This document shows, piece after piece, positions 47,470 to 60,800 of a DNA stretch of 64,000 bases (position 1 is the stretch's first letter; each line of letters starts with the position of its first letter). This DNA comes from Biscogniauxia marginata (lineage: Eukaryota > Ascomycota > Sordariomycetes > Xylariales > Xylariaceae): NCBI GenBank assembly GCA_022695795.1, contig MU404154.1, forward strand, positions 90,926-154,925, written 5' to 3'. The notes below the pieces were generated by a model. That model was given only the letters and a program-made list of their open reading frames with translations. It had not been told where the DNA came from and made no database searches. The position numbers were made by a program, and so were the translations under genes.

Positions 47470-47796
47470 ATGCCTGTCCGTATCCCGAAGGCTAGATCTT
47501 CTGAGATCGCGACATTCGGTGTTGCTGGTATTGGCGCCTTTGCCCCGTTCTACTTCATGTTGCCGGGTGCCGAGGAACGTCTCTCCAGCCAGACTGCCCG
47601 ATGGGCGCCACGATGGGAACGAAATATCTCCTACTTCGCCCCACCGGCACAGCGGATCGCACAGCGGGTTGAACCCCGCATCGAGAGGACTATCAAGAGC
47701 ATTGACAACAAGTTGCCGCTGGAGAGAGTTGCCCAGAATGTCGACAAGAGGATCAAGCATGGTATTGGCAGGGTCGAAAGGATGAATAAGTATTGA
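47470..47796 (+). CDS. Small protein with one hydrophobic segment, unknown function
   Basis: The single-exon frame from the ATG at 47470 gives 108 residues (MPVRIPKARSSEIATFGVAG...). The frame is open upstream to a GTG at 47374 but without an ATG; CATCATGCC at 47470 is a good fungal start context, so I use it. A short hydrophobic stretch (about 15-30, FGVAGIGAFAPFYFMLPG) follows a basic N-terminus and may be a membrane anchor or mitochondrial targeting element. The rest is Arg-rich and helical with a repeating RIAQRVEPRIERTIKSIDNKLPLERVAQNVDKRI pattern, possibly amphipathic. It looks like a conserved small fungal protein, but I cannot name it. It lacks introns and has a sharp composition contrast with its flanks. 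Confidence 0.75.
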   Translation: MPVRIPKARSSEIATFGVAGIGAFAPFYFMLPGAEERLSSQTARWAPRWERNISYFAPPAQRIAQRVEPRIERTIKSIDNKLPLERVAQNVDKRIKHGIGRVERMNKY

Positions 47797-48670
47797 TGGG
47801 TTTAGTGGGAAGGTAAGGGGCCATCGGTACGGGGATATTGGAGATACCACAAGACATGATATGATTAAGATATCTGCCATATGAATTATCATGTACTTCA
47901 TTTATAGTAAGCAGGCAGGAGTACGGTCGCAACGTCGCTGTAAACAGGGGTAGATCTCGTCCAACATATGTAGCCCTGATGCTTGTATAATATCAGCTAC
48001 ACGCGAAGATGAAATACCATGGCTTTACCCAACGTCGGTATGTTCACATCTGACCAGATGCCATGAGCCTTTCACCGGTAGCTGACTGTTGCGTTTGTAC
48101 TAGCCAGAGGCCTAGAGCGGTGAGGGGAACCGCCGCGCAGGAAGCAAAGAAGTTTGTCTGTATGTAAGAAAACCACCTGTGAAGTATCTCTAGTTCTAGT
48201 CTTTCGCGCAACGACGTGATATAATATACAAGTGAATCTCTTGCATCGTGGGATAATGTGCCTTTCCCCCTGTGAATAGTCGTGAGGGACAATCCACGGA
48301 CACTCAATTAGCTGATAATTACCATAACCTGCAGGCTTTTTCTCCATGATGCTATACTTTGCGAAATTAGGAATGTTGCGAGTTTAGGTAACCCCTGAAC
48401 GCTGATCGCAACGTGAATGAAGATATCTGCTGTAGCATCCATAACTGTAGCCGTGACCGTGTTCAGTGATGCCTACCTTCGTATCTGTCACGGACATGTG
48501 GCCCATGCTTTGCGATGTATATAGTACTAGGATCGTGGTAGTGGGCCTGGAGAATAGCTTTCCTCTCCAGCGCAACAACAAGTTACAGGGTATATAGATG
48601 GCTAGTCGTGAGCTAGTAGCTTAGCGCGGGTAGGGGTGGCACAGGTAAGTACTAAAGACTCTAAAAGTAC
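47797..48670. other. Intergenic before the retroelement block
   Basis: No gene recognised; reverse frames at 48044-48347 and 48384-48581 are not protein-like. Normal composition right up to the LTR at 48676. Confidence 0.5.
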
Positions 48671-48675
48671 TTAGT

Positions 48676-49118
48676 TGTTACGAACCAACTAGTCAGAAAG
48701 GACCAAGGGACGGAACGGGTTAAAAATACCCCGAGACAAGCTTCTCAAAAGAAGATGTAATATAACATCACGTGACTAAGATCTCAGTAAATCTAAGATC
48801 TAGAGAGAATATTAACAAGTGGATCTAAAATGATCTAAAATCTAGCTAGATCTAATAAGTATTTAACATATTAAAAAACAAAAATAAAAAAGGCAAAATT
48901 TCTTATATAATTAATCTCTCGTTTTTTAGCTATTAATTTAAAATTATAATTACTTTTTAATATTATAATAAAAATACCATGAAATCTTTTTAATAAATAA
49001 GGTATTATAAATCTTTTAAATTAACCTTAATTTATTATTACCTTTAAAACAAGAAAAACCTAATACGTATTTATTTATAAAGTTAATTAACTAAAAACAT
49101 ATAAAGAGGTTCATTATA
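48676..49118 (+). repeat. 5' LTR of outer element
   Basis: 443 bp, TGTTACGAACC...GGTTCATTATA. The first ~170 bp keep normal G+C while the remainder is AT-rich. The 3' partner (63191) is AT-rich throughout. Confidence 0.9.
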
Positions 49119-50383
49119 TTTTAATAACTCTTTAATTAATATTTAATATTAATTTAAAAGAAGGGACTCTTAGTTAAACCGTCTTAAGATAAATATACCT
49201 CTTAAAACTAAAAAGTAATAAAAACAAAAACAAGTAAAAAAACAATAATTAATAAGCTTTTAAACGAAAACTTTAAATTCTTTTACGATATAATAAAAAA
49301 GTTTAAAAGAACTAATATAAAAGTTAATTATAATTACAACTAAAAAAGAACCTTTAAAGGATACCTTTAAAGCTTAACAAGAAAAATCGTTTAAAAAAAA
49401 GAAAAACAAACAAATAAAACAACCCCTACTTCTTAAAAATAAATAGCCGAAACTACCTTTAAATGATAATAACCTTAATAGCTTAAACAACGAAAACGAC
49501 ATAACGACTCTCGATATAAAAAGTTTTAAACTAATTATATCTAATAAATATAATAAGTCGAGAGATTTAAAGAGATTTTTAATTTAAGTCGAAATCTATT
49601 TATAATTCTATTACGAAATAATTATTACTAAGAAATAAAACGTTTTTATGATATCTTAACTTTTTATCGAAACTATTTTAACCTAGTTTTAATTAATGTT
49701 AAAAAATCACCTAAATAATAAACTAAACACCTAAAAAAAACATAAAAAAGTCTTTAAAGATTACAAGGAATTTAAAAAACAATTTAAATTTATATTTAAT
49801 AACTTAATTCTTAAATAATAAGCTAAAACTTAACTTTATAAATTATAATAAAACAAAAATGCTTTAAATTACGCTATTAAATTCAAGGGACTCGCAAATT
49901 AATTATAATTATTTATTTTATTAAAAACTAAAAAACTATATAAAAAATGAGTTATATAAAATAAATTTATATAAAAAAAGAACTTAAAGAAGTTTAATAA
50001 CTACGTTATAATAGTAATTGTTATTAATAATAAAAACTTCGAACGGTACTTTAAAAAGAAAAAAACGATATAATGAAAAAACGGCGATTAACAAAAAAAA
50101 GGAAATTATAAAAGTGGTACCGAAACAAGGAAAAACATTAAAACTAAATTAAACCTCATTAAAATTAACGCTACTTAAAAAAAGCAAAAAAAGTAAAATA
50201 AGTTAATTATTAAATATTTTAACTATAAAAAAAAAGACATTATAAAAACAAATCCCAAAATCCTAAAAAATAAAAACTAAAAATAAAAATAATTTTTTAA
50301 CTCGAGAAAAGAATCTCCAAAATAAGGGTTTTTTTTTCGAAAATAACAAAGAAGTAAACTAAATATTCATTATCGCCACTATT

Positions 50384-50785
50384 TATTACGAACCTCAGAA
50401 ACAAAAAGGTGTACAGGTCACATGATCAAAGATTGAATCGATGAATCGTTATTTGAGAGGAGCGATTTAACGATTCATTAAATCAGTAAATCATTAGTCG
50501 AAATGTACGATTTAACGATTCATTAAATTAAGAGAAAAAAAAAAGAAATTATAAGTAAATTGGAATTTCCTTATATAATTAGTTTTTCGTTTTTTAACTA
50601 TTAATCTAAAACTATAGTTACTTTTTAATACTATAGTGAAAATACCTTAAAACCTCTTTAACGAACATAACATTATAAATTAATTAAACCAATCTTAACC
50701 CATTATTACCTTTAAATCAAGAAAACCTAATACGTACTTACTTATAAAGTCAGCTAACTAGGATTACATAAGGAGGTTCGTTATA
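50384..50785 (+). repeat. 5' LTR of inner element
   Basis: 402 bp, starts TATTACGAACC (ancestral TGTTACGAACC), ends GGTTCGTTATA. It contains two direct copies of a CGATTTAACGATTCATTAAA-type word (50466-50490 and 50508-50527), also present in the 3' LTR. Confidence 0.9.
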
Positions 50786-53700
50786 TTTTAATAGCTCTTT
50801 AATTAATGCTTAACATTAATTCAAAAAAAGGGATTTTTAGTTGAATAGTCCTAGAATAAATATGCCCCTTAAAACTAAAGAGTAATAAGAAAAGAAATAA
50901 GTAAAAAAATAATAATTAATAAGCTTTTAAACGAAAGCTTTAAGTCTTTTTACGGTATAATAAAAAGGTTTAAAGGAACTAATATAAGAATTTATTATAA
51001 TTGCAACTAAAGAAGAGTCATAAAAGGACACCTCGGAAGCTCAGTACGAAGAACCATTTAAGGAAGAAAAAAAGAAGAAGGAAAAAACACCTAAAGAAAA
51101 TAAATAAGTAAAATAACCCTTACCTCCTAAAAATAAGCAACTAAAACCACCTTTAAACGATAGCGACCCTAATAACTTAAATAACGAAAACAATATAATA
51201 ACCCCCGATGTGAAAGGTTTTAAACTTATTACATTTAGCAGATATAATGGGTTAAGCGATTTAAAGGGATTTTTAATTTAGGTTAAAACCTATTTATGGT
51301 TTTATTATAAAATAATTACTATTAAAAAAAAAGGTTTTTACGGTATCCCAGCTCCTCGCCGGAACCGCCTTAACCTAGTTCTAATTAATGTTAAAAAATC
51401 ATTTAGAAAACGGATTAAACGCCTAAAAAGACACGAAAAAAGTCTTCAAGAATTATAAAGAGTTTAAAAAACAATTTAAATTTATATTTAACAATTTAAT
51501 CCTTAAATAATAAGCCGAAACTCAACTTTATAAATTACGACAAAATAAAAAGGCTTTAAATTATATTATTAAGTTTAAGAAACTCGCAAGTTAATTACAA
51601 TTATTTATTAAAAACCTATATTACTTATTTTATTAAGAATTAAAAAACCATATAAAGAATAAACTATATAAAATAAACTTATATAAAAAAAGGAACCTAG
51701 GAAAGTTTAATAACTACGTTATAATAGCAATTACCATTAATAATAAGAACTTTAAACGGTACCTTAAAAAGAAAAAAACGGTATAACGAAAGAATGGCGA
51801 TTAATTAAAAAAAGGAAATTATAAAAGCGGTGCTAAAACTAAGAAAAGCACTAAAACCAAGTTAAACCCCATTAAAATCAACGTTATTTAAAAAGAACAA
51901 AAAAAATAAAATAAATTAACTATTAAGTATTTTAACTATAAAAAAAAAGACATTATAAAAACGAATACCGAAGTTTTAAGAAACAAAAACTAAGAATAAG
52001 AGGGATTTCTTAACCCGAGAAAAAAGCCATCGAGATAAAGGTTTAATTCGAGAATAATAAAGAAATAAATTAAGTGTTTATTATTAACACCATTAAAATA
52101 AAGAAAATCGAGAAGGCCCTTATAAAAAGAGTTTATAAATCTTATTAAATTAACCGTAAAGACTATTTAAAGAATAACCACTTATATTTAAGATATTTTA
52201 CATTAAAACAAGTTAAATAAAGATATAATAAAAGCGAACTACTATATAAATGCGATAATTATAAGTTAAAATACGACTTAGGAATTAAGTTAAACTATAA
52301 TAATTTATATTAAAGTCATTATAATAATAACAAATGCGAAACTTACTAAAGAAAAAGTTAATATAACAATTTAAACTAAAGGTTTTATATAAATAATAAC
52401 TATAATGTTTATTAAAGCTTAAAAAAACATATATCGTTACATTAAAGCTTTTATATTAACGACGCTTATTAAATACATAAAAGTTTTAAAAATAAAGCCG
52501 GTTATTATCCTTAAAAACTAAAAAGTAATAACACGAAAAAAAAATAAATACATTTACGATAATATCTCATGATAACCACATTTTCCTTAAATATATTATC
52601 TTCATCCCGGTTCCAAAAAAAATAACAAAGTAATTACTAAAAGTTATATATATTACATCTCGATACTATGCGACGTACACGACTTACTTAAAGTAGGTTT
52701 CGAAAAAGACGAGATTAAGGAAGAATTATAAGAGTTATAAAAAGAACTGTATTTTTTATAATAACTCGAAAAACGAATTAAATATAACATTAATCTATTC
52801 GACTTTATAGAAAAACACTTAATAAAATAATAAATAAAAACATATGCGACTAAACGAAGCTATAAACAAATCATTAAAATATACTTAAAAAAAAGGAAAA
52901 CTTTTAAAAATCAATATAAACCTAAAAAGAGATATCGAGATACCCTTAATAAGTAAACTCAAGAATTATTCTTTTTATTCGAAAATAATTTAAAACTTTA
53001 AAAAATTCCAAGTTAATAAAATAGACTTAAGTTATAAAAAAGCTCTCAAAAAAGAAGTAAAGTTTTAATATATAAAGTTTTATATAAAAAATAGACTTTT
53101 TACCCTTTATTACGTAAAAAGTAATTAAAGAAATTATTTAAGTAATAATTACTAGAAACACGTTTTTATGAAAACCTAAGAGTAAAAAGATATCTAGGTT
53201 ATAACAACTAAAAAAAAACCAAAAAAGAAGAGATATAAAAAACCAAAAAACGGTAAAAACTCTCGTTAGTAAGGCAGCGAGAAGCCATGAATAACAAGTC
53301 TTTATATAAAATCCAATTAAGACTTAATAATATTATTATAACTAAAGTTAAGTATAATAAAAAAAGTATAAAGCCTTAATAAATTTAAAAGTAAATAAAA
53401 ATTATATTTTAATAAAGGTAACTCAAAAAAACAAAATATTATAAATATATAAATAAAATTTATATAAACTATAAAACTTTAAAGGAGGTATGTTTAGTTA
53501 TAAAAATGGTAAGGTATTAAAAGAAATAATTCCTTTTTTAATAACTATTTAAAGGCATTTTAAATAAATCATTTTTAATATTATATACATATTAAATCAC
53601 GATATAATATTAAGAATAAATTAGCTTAAAAAAAGTAATCCCTAAATAAATTTCAAGATAAACACGCTTTATTAAGATTAAAAATAAAAGGAGTTAACCA

Positions 53701-56700
53701 TTACAAGTTACGAAATAAGTACCGCAAATAACCCCAGAGAAACGAATATAAAAACGAAACATATTACTTATATAATTCGAGTAATTAAACTTAAAAATCT
53801 AACGAAAAAAGTACCGCGTAAGTACCTTCGTTTTTATAAATTATTTAAAAATAAAACAAAAAAAGAATTATTAAAACATAACTAATAAAATCACTAAATT
53901 CACTTTAAAAAAAACAATTAAAATTATTCTTAATATATCTTATAAATCAGGAAAAACAAAAGGTATTATAAAGAGGAATCTAAAAAGATTTAAACAAAAA
54001 ATATATTCAAGAATTAAAATCCTTATTAAAATACCCGACAATCATAATACCTAAAATAAATAAAAACGGGAAGTAACATATTAATAAAAAAGAAAACCTA
54101 ATATGACGACGAGTAATCGACTACCGACACCTTAATAAAATAACCAAGAAAAACGAGTATTCGTTACTACTAATGAAACTCATAAAAAGACAAATTAATA
54201 AAACCTAAATCTTTATAACACTAAACCTTTACGATAAATACTATATAATTAAAATAGTTAAGGAACACGAATAATATATAACCTTTTAAATAATATATAA
54301 ATATTATAAGTATAAAGTTATGTTATTTAAACTTACTAACACACTCGTTACATTTTAATATATAATTATAATAGTTCTTCGTAAGTTTCTAGACAAATTT
54401 ATATTTATTTACCTAAACGATATACTAATTTACTTAAAAAACGAGAAAAAGCATAAAAAACATATAAAACAAGTGTTAAAAGCCTTAGAAAAGGCGAACC
54501 TACTCGTTTATTTAACTAAAAATAAATAATATATCAAAAAACTAAACTATTTAGGGTTTATAATAAGTTTAAAAGAAATCCGCATTTAAAAAGGAAAGAT
54601 AATAATAATCAAGAATTAGCTAGAACCTAAAAGTGTTATAAACATATACGCATTTTTTAGCTTTATTAATTATGTTAAATAACTCATTAAAGATTTCGGG
54701 CGTATCGCTAAACCATTAATAGAACTAATTACCCTAACAAAAACAAAAAAGGTTTTTCATTTCATTAAAAAAGCCAAACAAGCTTTTTAATAGCTAAAAG
54801 AAGTTATAACTAATAAGGTTATATATAAACTTTTAAACGAAAATAAAAAAAAACGACTAAAAATAAACGCCTTAAATTTCGCTATTAAAATAGTCTTAAA
54901 ACAGCTAAAAAACAATAAGAAATAATACCTAGTTACGTACTTATTTAAAGCACTACATAATACTAAACTAAACTATTAAATCTATAACAAGGAATTATTA
55001 GTAGTTATTAAAGCACTAGAAAAATAAAAACCATAACTTAACAAAACTAAGAAACCTATTAACATTTATTTAAACCATAAAAACCTTACACGATTTATAA
55101 TAATATAAACGTTTAACTAGAGACACAAGCGTTAAATGATTTTCCTGTTTAAGTTTAATTTTAAAATCTAATACATTAAAAAAAAAGAAAATATTTAAGT
55201 AGATCTTCTTAATAAAAAAGGAGATTATAAATCAAAAATTAATAAAAAAAATATCTAGATATTTAAATAACAAAATAACAAAATAATTATATTAATTTAC
55301 ATATAAATTAACATAAAAAACTAAAAATAACGGTTTAAAGAAAATTATAATTAAAAGAAAAAATAATTATAGTTTTAATAAGGATCTAGCGACGAACTTC
55401 TCTCGTATAAGGAAAAAGTATACGTACTAAAACGAATATAAGACGAATTCGTCAAAGAATTTCACGAACATTCTCTATATAGCCACCAAGGGATTTTTAA
55501 AATAATAAAACGACTTTAAAAAGAATTCGACTTTCTAGAAATACGATAAACAATTAAAAGAATTATAAAGAATTATAACATTTATAATAAGACTAAAACA
55601 TCACGACATAAACCATATAAACTATTATAATTAACCTAAATACTTAATAAAACATGAAATATAATTATATGGGACTTCGTAATGAAACTCCCAAAATCAA
55701 AAGATTTTATTATAAAAGTACATTATAATAGTATATAGATAATCATTAATAAACTCACGAAATACGCCTACTTCTTACTATTCAACGAATCGAGCATAAT
55801 AAAACAATTAGTTTTTAGCTTTTTAAAAAAATATGTTAATAAATATAAGTTATTAAAACGCATTATTTTAAATAAAAACAAGTTATTTACATTAAAATTT
55901 TAAATTAACTTAATAAAACGAATAAAAGTTAAATAAAAGTTATTTATAACGTATTACCCTTAAATAAATAAGTAAATAAAAAAATTAAACTAAATAATAA
56001 AATAATATTTACGAAGCTATATTAACTAAGAAATAAATAACTAAGTAAAGTTATTACTAATAACTCAAATAACATATAACACTTCGATTAATAAGAATAT
56101 AAAAATGTCACTACACGAGGTAATATACGGGTAAAAGGCGAAAATCCAAAAACAACCGATTAAACTCATAAAAGCACTAAAAGTTAAAACAAAAGCCCCG
56201 AGAGCAGAAGTACTATTTAAAAAGGTTTAAGTAATATAATAATAGCTATAAAAAATTATAATTTATTTAAAATAAAATAACAAAGTATTATAATAAAAAA
56301 AGAATTAAAGAATTAATTCTTAAGAAAAAAGACATAATTTACTTGTTTTGCTAACAACAAAATATAATATTAAAAACACTTTAAATTAAAATAAAGCGAC
56401 TTAATAAAAAACTTAAATTCAAGAAATTAAAACTATATAGAATTAAAAAGGTTATTTCGAAAATCAATTATAAACTAGCACTATTAAAAAGATCTAAAAT
56501 ATATCTTATATTTTATATTTCGCTTTTAAAACTAGTATTAAATAACATTATACTAAAAAACTAATTAAAATTTAAAAAAAACCCTGATAAGTACGAAATA
56601 AAAAAATATTAAATTTAAAATAAGTTAAAAGTTAATTATAATATTTTATTAAATAAAAGGGTTACCTACCGAAAAAAAACATTTAAAAAACCTAACAAAT

Positions 56701-57439
56701 AAAATTAAGGATTTCTACCGCTAAAATCTAGACCGGCTAAGAAGGCCTAGATATCGAAGTCTTAATCTTACTAAGAACAATCAAGGAAAAAAAAAAAGTA
56801 GGCCTCGAAAATAAGTAAACCTTACGAAAATTTAAACTAACGCTACGATCTCTCCACACGTTGCGATTCTTCAACAAAACGTTTTTATTTTTTTTCCTCG
56901 CGCTCGACGCACTTTAATTCCTTAATAAAATTAAAACCCCGAGTAATCATTTTACGTAACTTACTTAATTATAATCGCTTTTAAACTCGAAAACGGCGAA
57001 CCTTATTTAAAATAGCCTTTATTTTTATATTAACTTTTTTTAATATTATTTCTATTTATTAATATTAATAAGTTATTTTAATAACACCTTTTTAAGTTAT
57101 ATTAAACACATTATAACTAGCCTTATTTAATTAAATATATTCTTCGTAATAATTAAAATCTTTTAAAGCAATATATTCTTTATTTTAATTTTTATAATAA
57201 AAATAAAGCATTTTTTTATAACTATTAATATTTACCACGTTTAATAAAACTAACTTATTTTTAAAATTCCTCTTAGCACGACGCGAGATTTAAAAATTTT
57301 CTTTTCGATTTTTTATTATATAATAAAACATAATAATATATATAAATTAAAGAAAACTTAAAAAATATCTAATAAATAAAAAAAAAGGTTTAAACCTTTT
57401 TTTATTTTTAAAACAAATATTCTTAAAAAAGAAAAATAA

Positions 57440-57841
57440 TATTATAAACCTTAAAAACAAAAAAGTATATAAGTCATATAATTAAAAATTAAATTAATAA
57501 ATCGTTATTTAAAAAAAGCGATTTAATAATTCATTAAATCGGTAAATCGCTAGTCGAAATGTATAATTCAACAATTCATTAAATTAAGAAAAAAGAAAAA
57601 AAAACTATAAATAAATTGGAATTTCCTTATATAATTAATTTCTCGTTTTTTAGCTATTAATTTAAGACTATAGTCACTCTTTAATACTATAGTGAAAATA
57701 CCTTAAAACCTCTCTAACGAACATAACATTATAAATCAATTAAACTAATCTTAATCCATTATTACCTTCAAATCAAGAAAACCTAGTACGTACTCACCTG
57801 TGAAGTCAGCTAACTAGGATTACACAGGGAGGTTCGTCACA
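57440..57841 (+). repeat. 3' LTR of inner element
   Basis: 402 bp, starts TATTATAAACC, ends GGTTCGTCACA. Differences from the 5' LTR are nearly all C/T or G/A changes. Confidence 0.9.
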
Positions 57842-60800
57842 CTATTAAGGTAAAAAAAAACGAGAAAATCCTTATAAAAAAGTTATAATATTTATTAAAG
57901 TTATAAAAAAAGACTTATAAACATTATTTAAAGTATTATTACTTATTTATTATAATTCGTAAAGGTTATAAATATTATTAAATTAACTTTAAAAACTACT
58001 TAAAACACGGTTATTTATATTTAAAGTATTTTACATTAAAATAAGCTAAGTAAAAATATAACAAGGACGAATTACTATATAAATATAATACTTATAAACT
58101 AAAATACAACTTAAAAATTAAATTAAACCATAATAAACTACATTAAAACTATTATAACAATAATAAATATAAAACATATTAAAAAAAGTAAATATAATAA
58201 CTTATATTAAAAGTTTTATATAAATAATAATTACGATGTTTATTAAAACTTAAATAATACTAATTAACTTAATAAGTTATTAAACAAAAAACCTAAATTA
58301 AATTTAAAAGTGGTTAAATAACTAAAAAACGAAACATTTCACTTTAATAAAAATAAAATAATAAAGTTATAAAAAGAATACGTATTATTACATTAAAGCT
58401 TTTATATTAATGACGCTTGTTAAGTATATCGAAGTTTTAAGAATAAAACTAGTTATTATCCCTAAAAATCAAAAAGTAATAACACGAAAAAAAACAAGTA
58501 TATTTATAATAACGTTTTATAGTAGCCACGTTATTTAAAAGCTTATTATCTTCACTTAAGTTCTAAAAGAAATAACTAAATAATTATTAAAAGTTATATA
58601 TATTACATTTTAATACTTTACGATATATATAAATTACTCGAAACGGGTTTCGAAAAAAACGAAATTAAGGAAGAACTATAAAAATTACGAAAGAAATTAT
58701 ATTTATTATATTAACTCGAAAAGCGAGCTAATTACGACATTAATTTATTTAGTTTTATAAAGAAATATTTAATAAAATAATAAGTAAAAATATGTATAAC
58801 TAAACTAAGCTATAAATAAATCGTTAAAATATATTTCAAAAAAGAGAGAGAGTTTTTAAAAATATATATAAACTTATAAAAAGATATCGAGTTATCCTTA
58901 GCAAGTAAACCCGAGAATTATGCTTTTTATTTAAAAATAATTTAAAACTTAAAAATCTTCGAATTAACAAAAAAATAGATTTAAATTATAAAAAAGCCCT
59001 CGAAAAAATTAAAATTTTAATATGTAAAGTTTTATATAAAAGATAAACTTTTTACCCCTTATTACGTAAAAGGTAATTAAAGAAACTATTAAAATAATAA
59101 TTACTAAAAACACGTTTTTATAAAAGCCTAAAAATGGAACGAAATTAAGGTTATAACGACTTAAAAAAACCTAAAAAGGAAAAGATATAAAAATTAAAAA
59201 ACGGTAAAAGCTCTTACTAATAAGGCAGCGAGAAGTTATAAATAATAAATCCTTATACGAAGTTTAATTAAAACTCGATAATATTATTATAACTAAAGTT
59301 AAATATAATAAAAAAATATAAAACCTTTATAAACTTAAAAATAAATAAAAGCTATATTTTAATTAAAATAACTTAAAAAGATAATATATTATAAATATAT
59401 AAATAAAGTTTATATAAATTATAAAACTTTAAAAAATATTTAGTTATAAAAATAATAAAGTATTAAAAGAAATAATTCCTTTTTTAATAACTATTTAAAA
59501 ACATTTTAAATAAGTCATTTTTAATATTATATATATATTAAACCACGATATAATCCTAAAAATAAATTAACTTAAAAAATAATTTATAAATAAATTTCGA
59601 GATAAATATGCTTTATTAAAATTAAAATTAAAAGGAGTTAATTATTACGGGTTATAAAATAAATATCGTAAATAACTTTAAAAAAACGAATATAAAAACG
59701 AAATATGTTACTTATATAATTTAAGTAATTAAGCTTAAAAATCTAACGAAGAGAGTATTACGCGAGTACCTCCGTTTTTATAAATTATTTAAAAACAAAA
59801 TAAAAAAAGAATTATTAAAATATAATTAATAGGATTATTAAATCCATTTTAAAGAAAGAAAACAATTAAAATTATTTTTAATATATTTTATAAATTAAGA
59901 AAAATAAAAAGCATTATAAAAAGGAATTTAAAAAGACCTTAATAAAAAATATATTAAAAAGTCGAAATCCTTATTAAGATACCTAGTAATTATAATACTA
60001 AAAATCGATAAAAACGAAAAATAACTTGTCGATAAAAAAAGAAATTTAGTGTAATAACGAGTAATCGATTACCGACACCTTAATAAGGTAATAAAAAAGA
60101 ATAAACACTTATTATTATTAATAAAACTTATAAAAAGATAAATTAATAAAGTTTAAATCTTTATAATATTAAATTTCCGTAATAGTTATTATATAATTAA
60201 AATAACTAAGGAATATAAATAATACACCGCTTTTTAAATGATATATAAATATTATAAATATAAAGTTATATTATTTAAACTTATTAATATATCCGTTATA
60301 TTTTAATATATAATTATAATAGTTTTTCGTAAGTTTTTAAATAAATTGATATTTATTTATTTAAACGATATACTAATTTACTTAAAAAACGAAAAAAAAA
60401 CTATAAAAATATATAAAACAAGTGTTAAAAGTCCTAGAAAAAACAAACTTACTCGTTTATTTAACTAAAAATAAATAATATATCAAAAAACTAAACTATT
60501 TAAGGTTTATAATAAGTTTAAAAGAAATCTATATTTAAAAAGGAAAAATAATAATAATTAAGAATTAATTAAAACTTAAAAGTGTTATAAATATACGTAT
60601 ATTTTTTGGCTTTATTAACTATATTAAATAACTTATCCAAGATTTTAAGCGAATTGCTAAACCATTAACAAAATTAATTATCTTAGCGAAAACAAAAAAA
60701 GCTAAATAAGCTTTTTAATAGTTAAAAGAAGTTATAACTAATAAAGTTATATATAAATTTTTAAATAAAAATAAAAAGAAACGATTAAAGATAAACGCCT

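Larger units (their letters stand above)
50384..57841 (+). mobile_element. Inner Ty3/gypsy chromovirus, RIP-degraded
   Basis: Identical-length 402-bp LTRs (50384-50785, 57440-57841) and a perfect target duplication CTATT (50379-50383, 57842-57846), inserted in the gag-pol region of the outer element; total 7.46 kb. Relics: gag with a CCHC-like knuckle near 51928-51970; RT (about 54090-54460) with IDYRHLNK-like and YLND (ancestral YLDD) boxes; RNase H (about 54930-55100, LNY..YNKELL); integrase (about 55440-56420) with HQGIFK, NIYNK and WDFV..LPKSKD relics and the YKLAL..FYISLL-type end; and a chromodomain relic (56592-56690) resembling YFVKWKGY..E.TWEP. Stops throughout all frames. The chromodomain after integrase places it among chromoviruses. 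PPT-like A-rich purine tract just before 57440. Confidence 0.93.
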
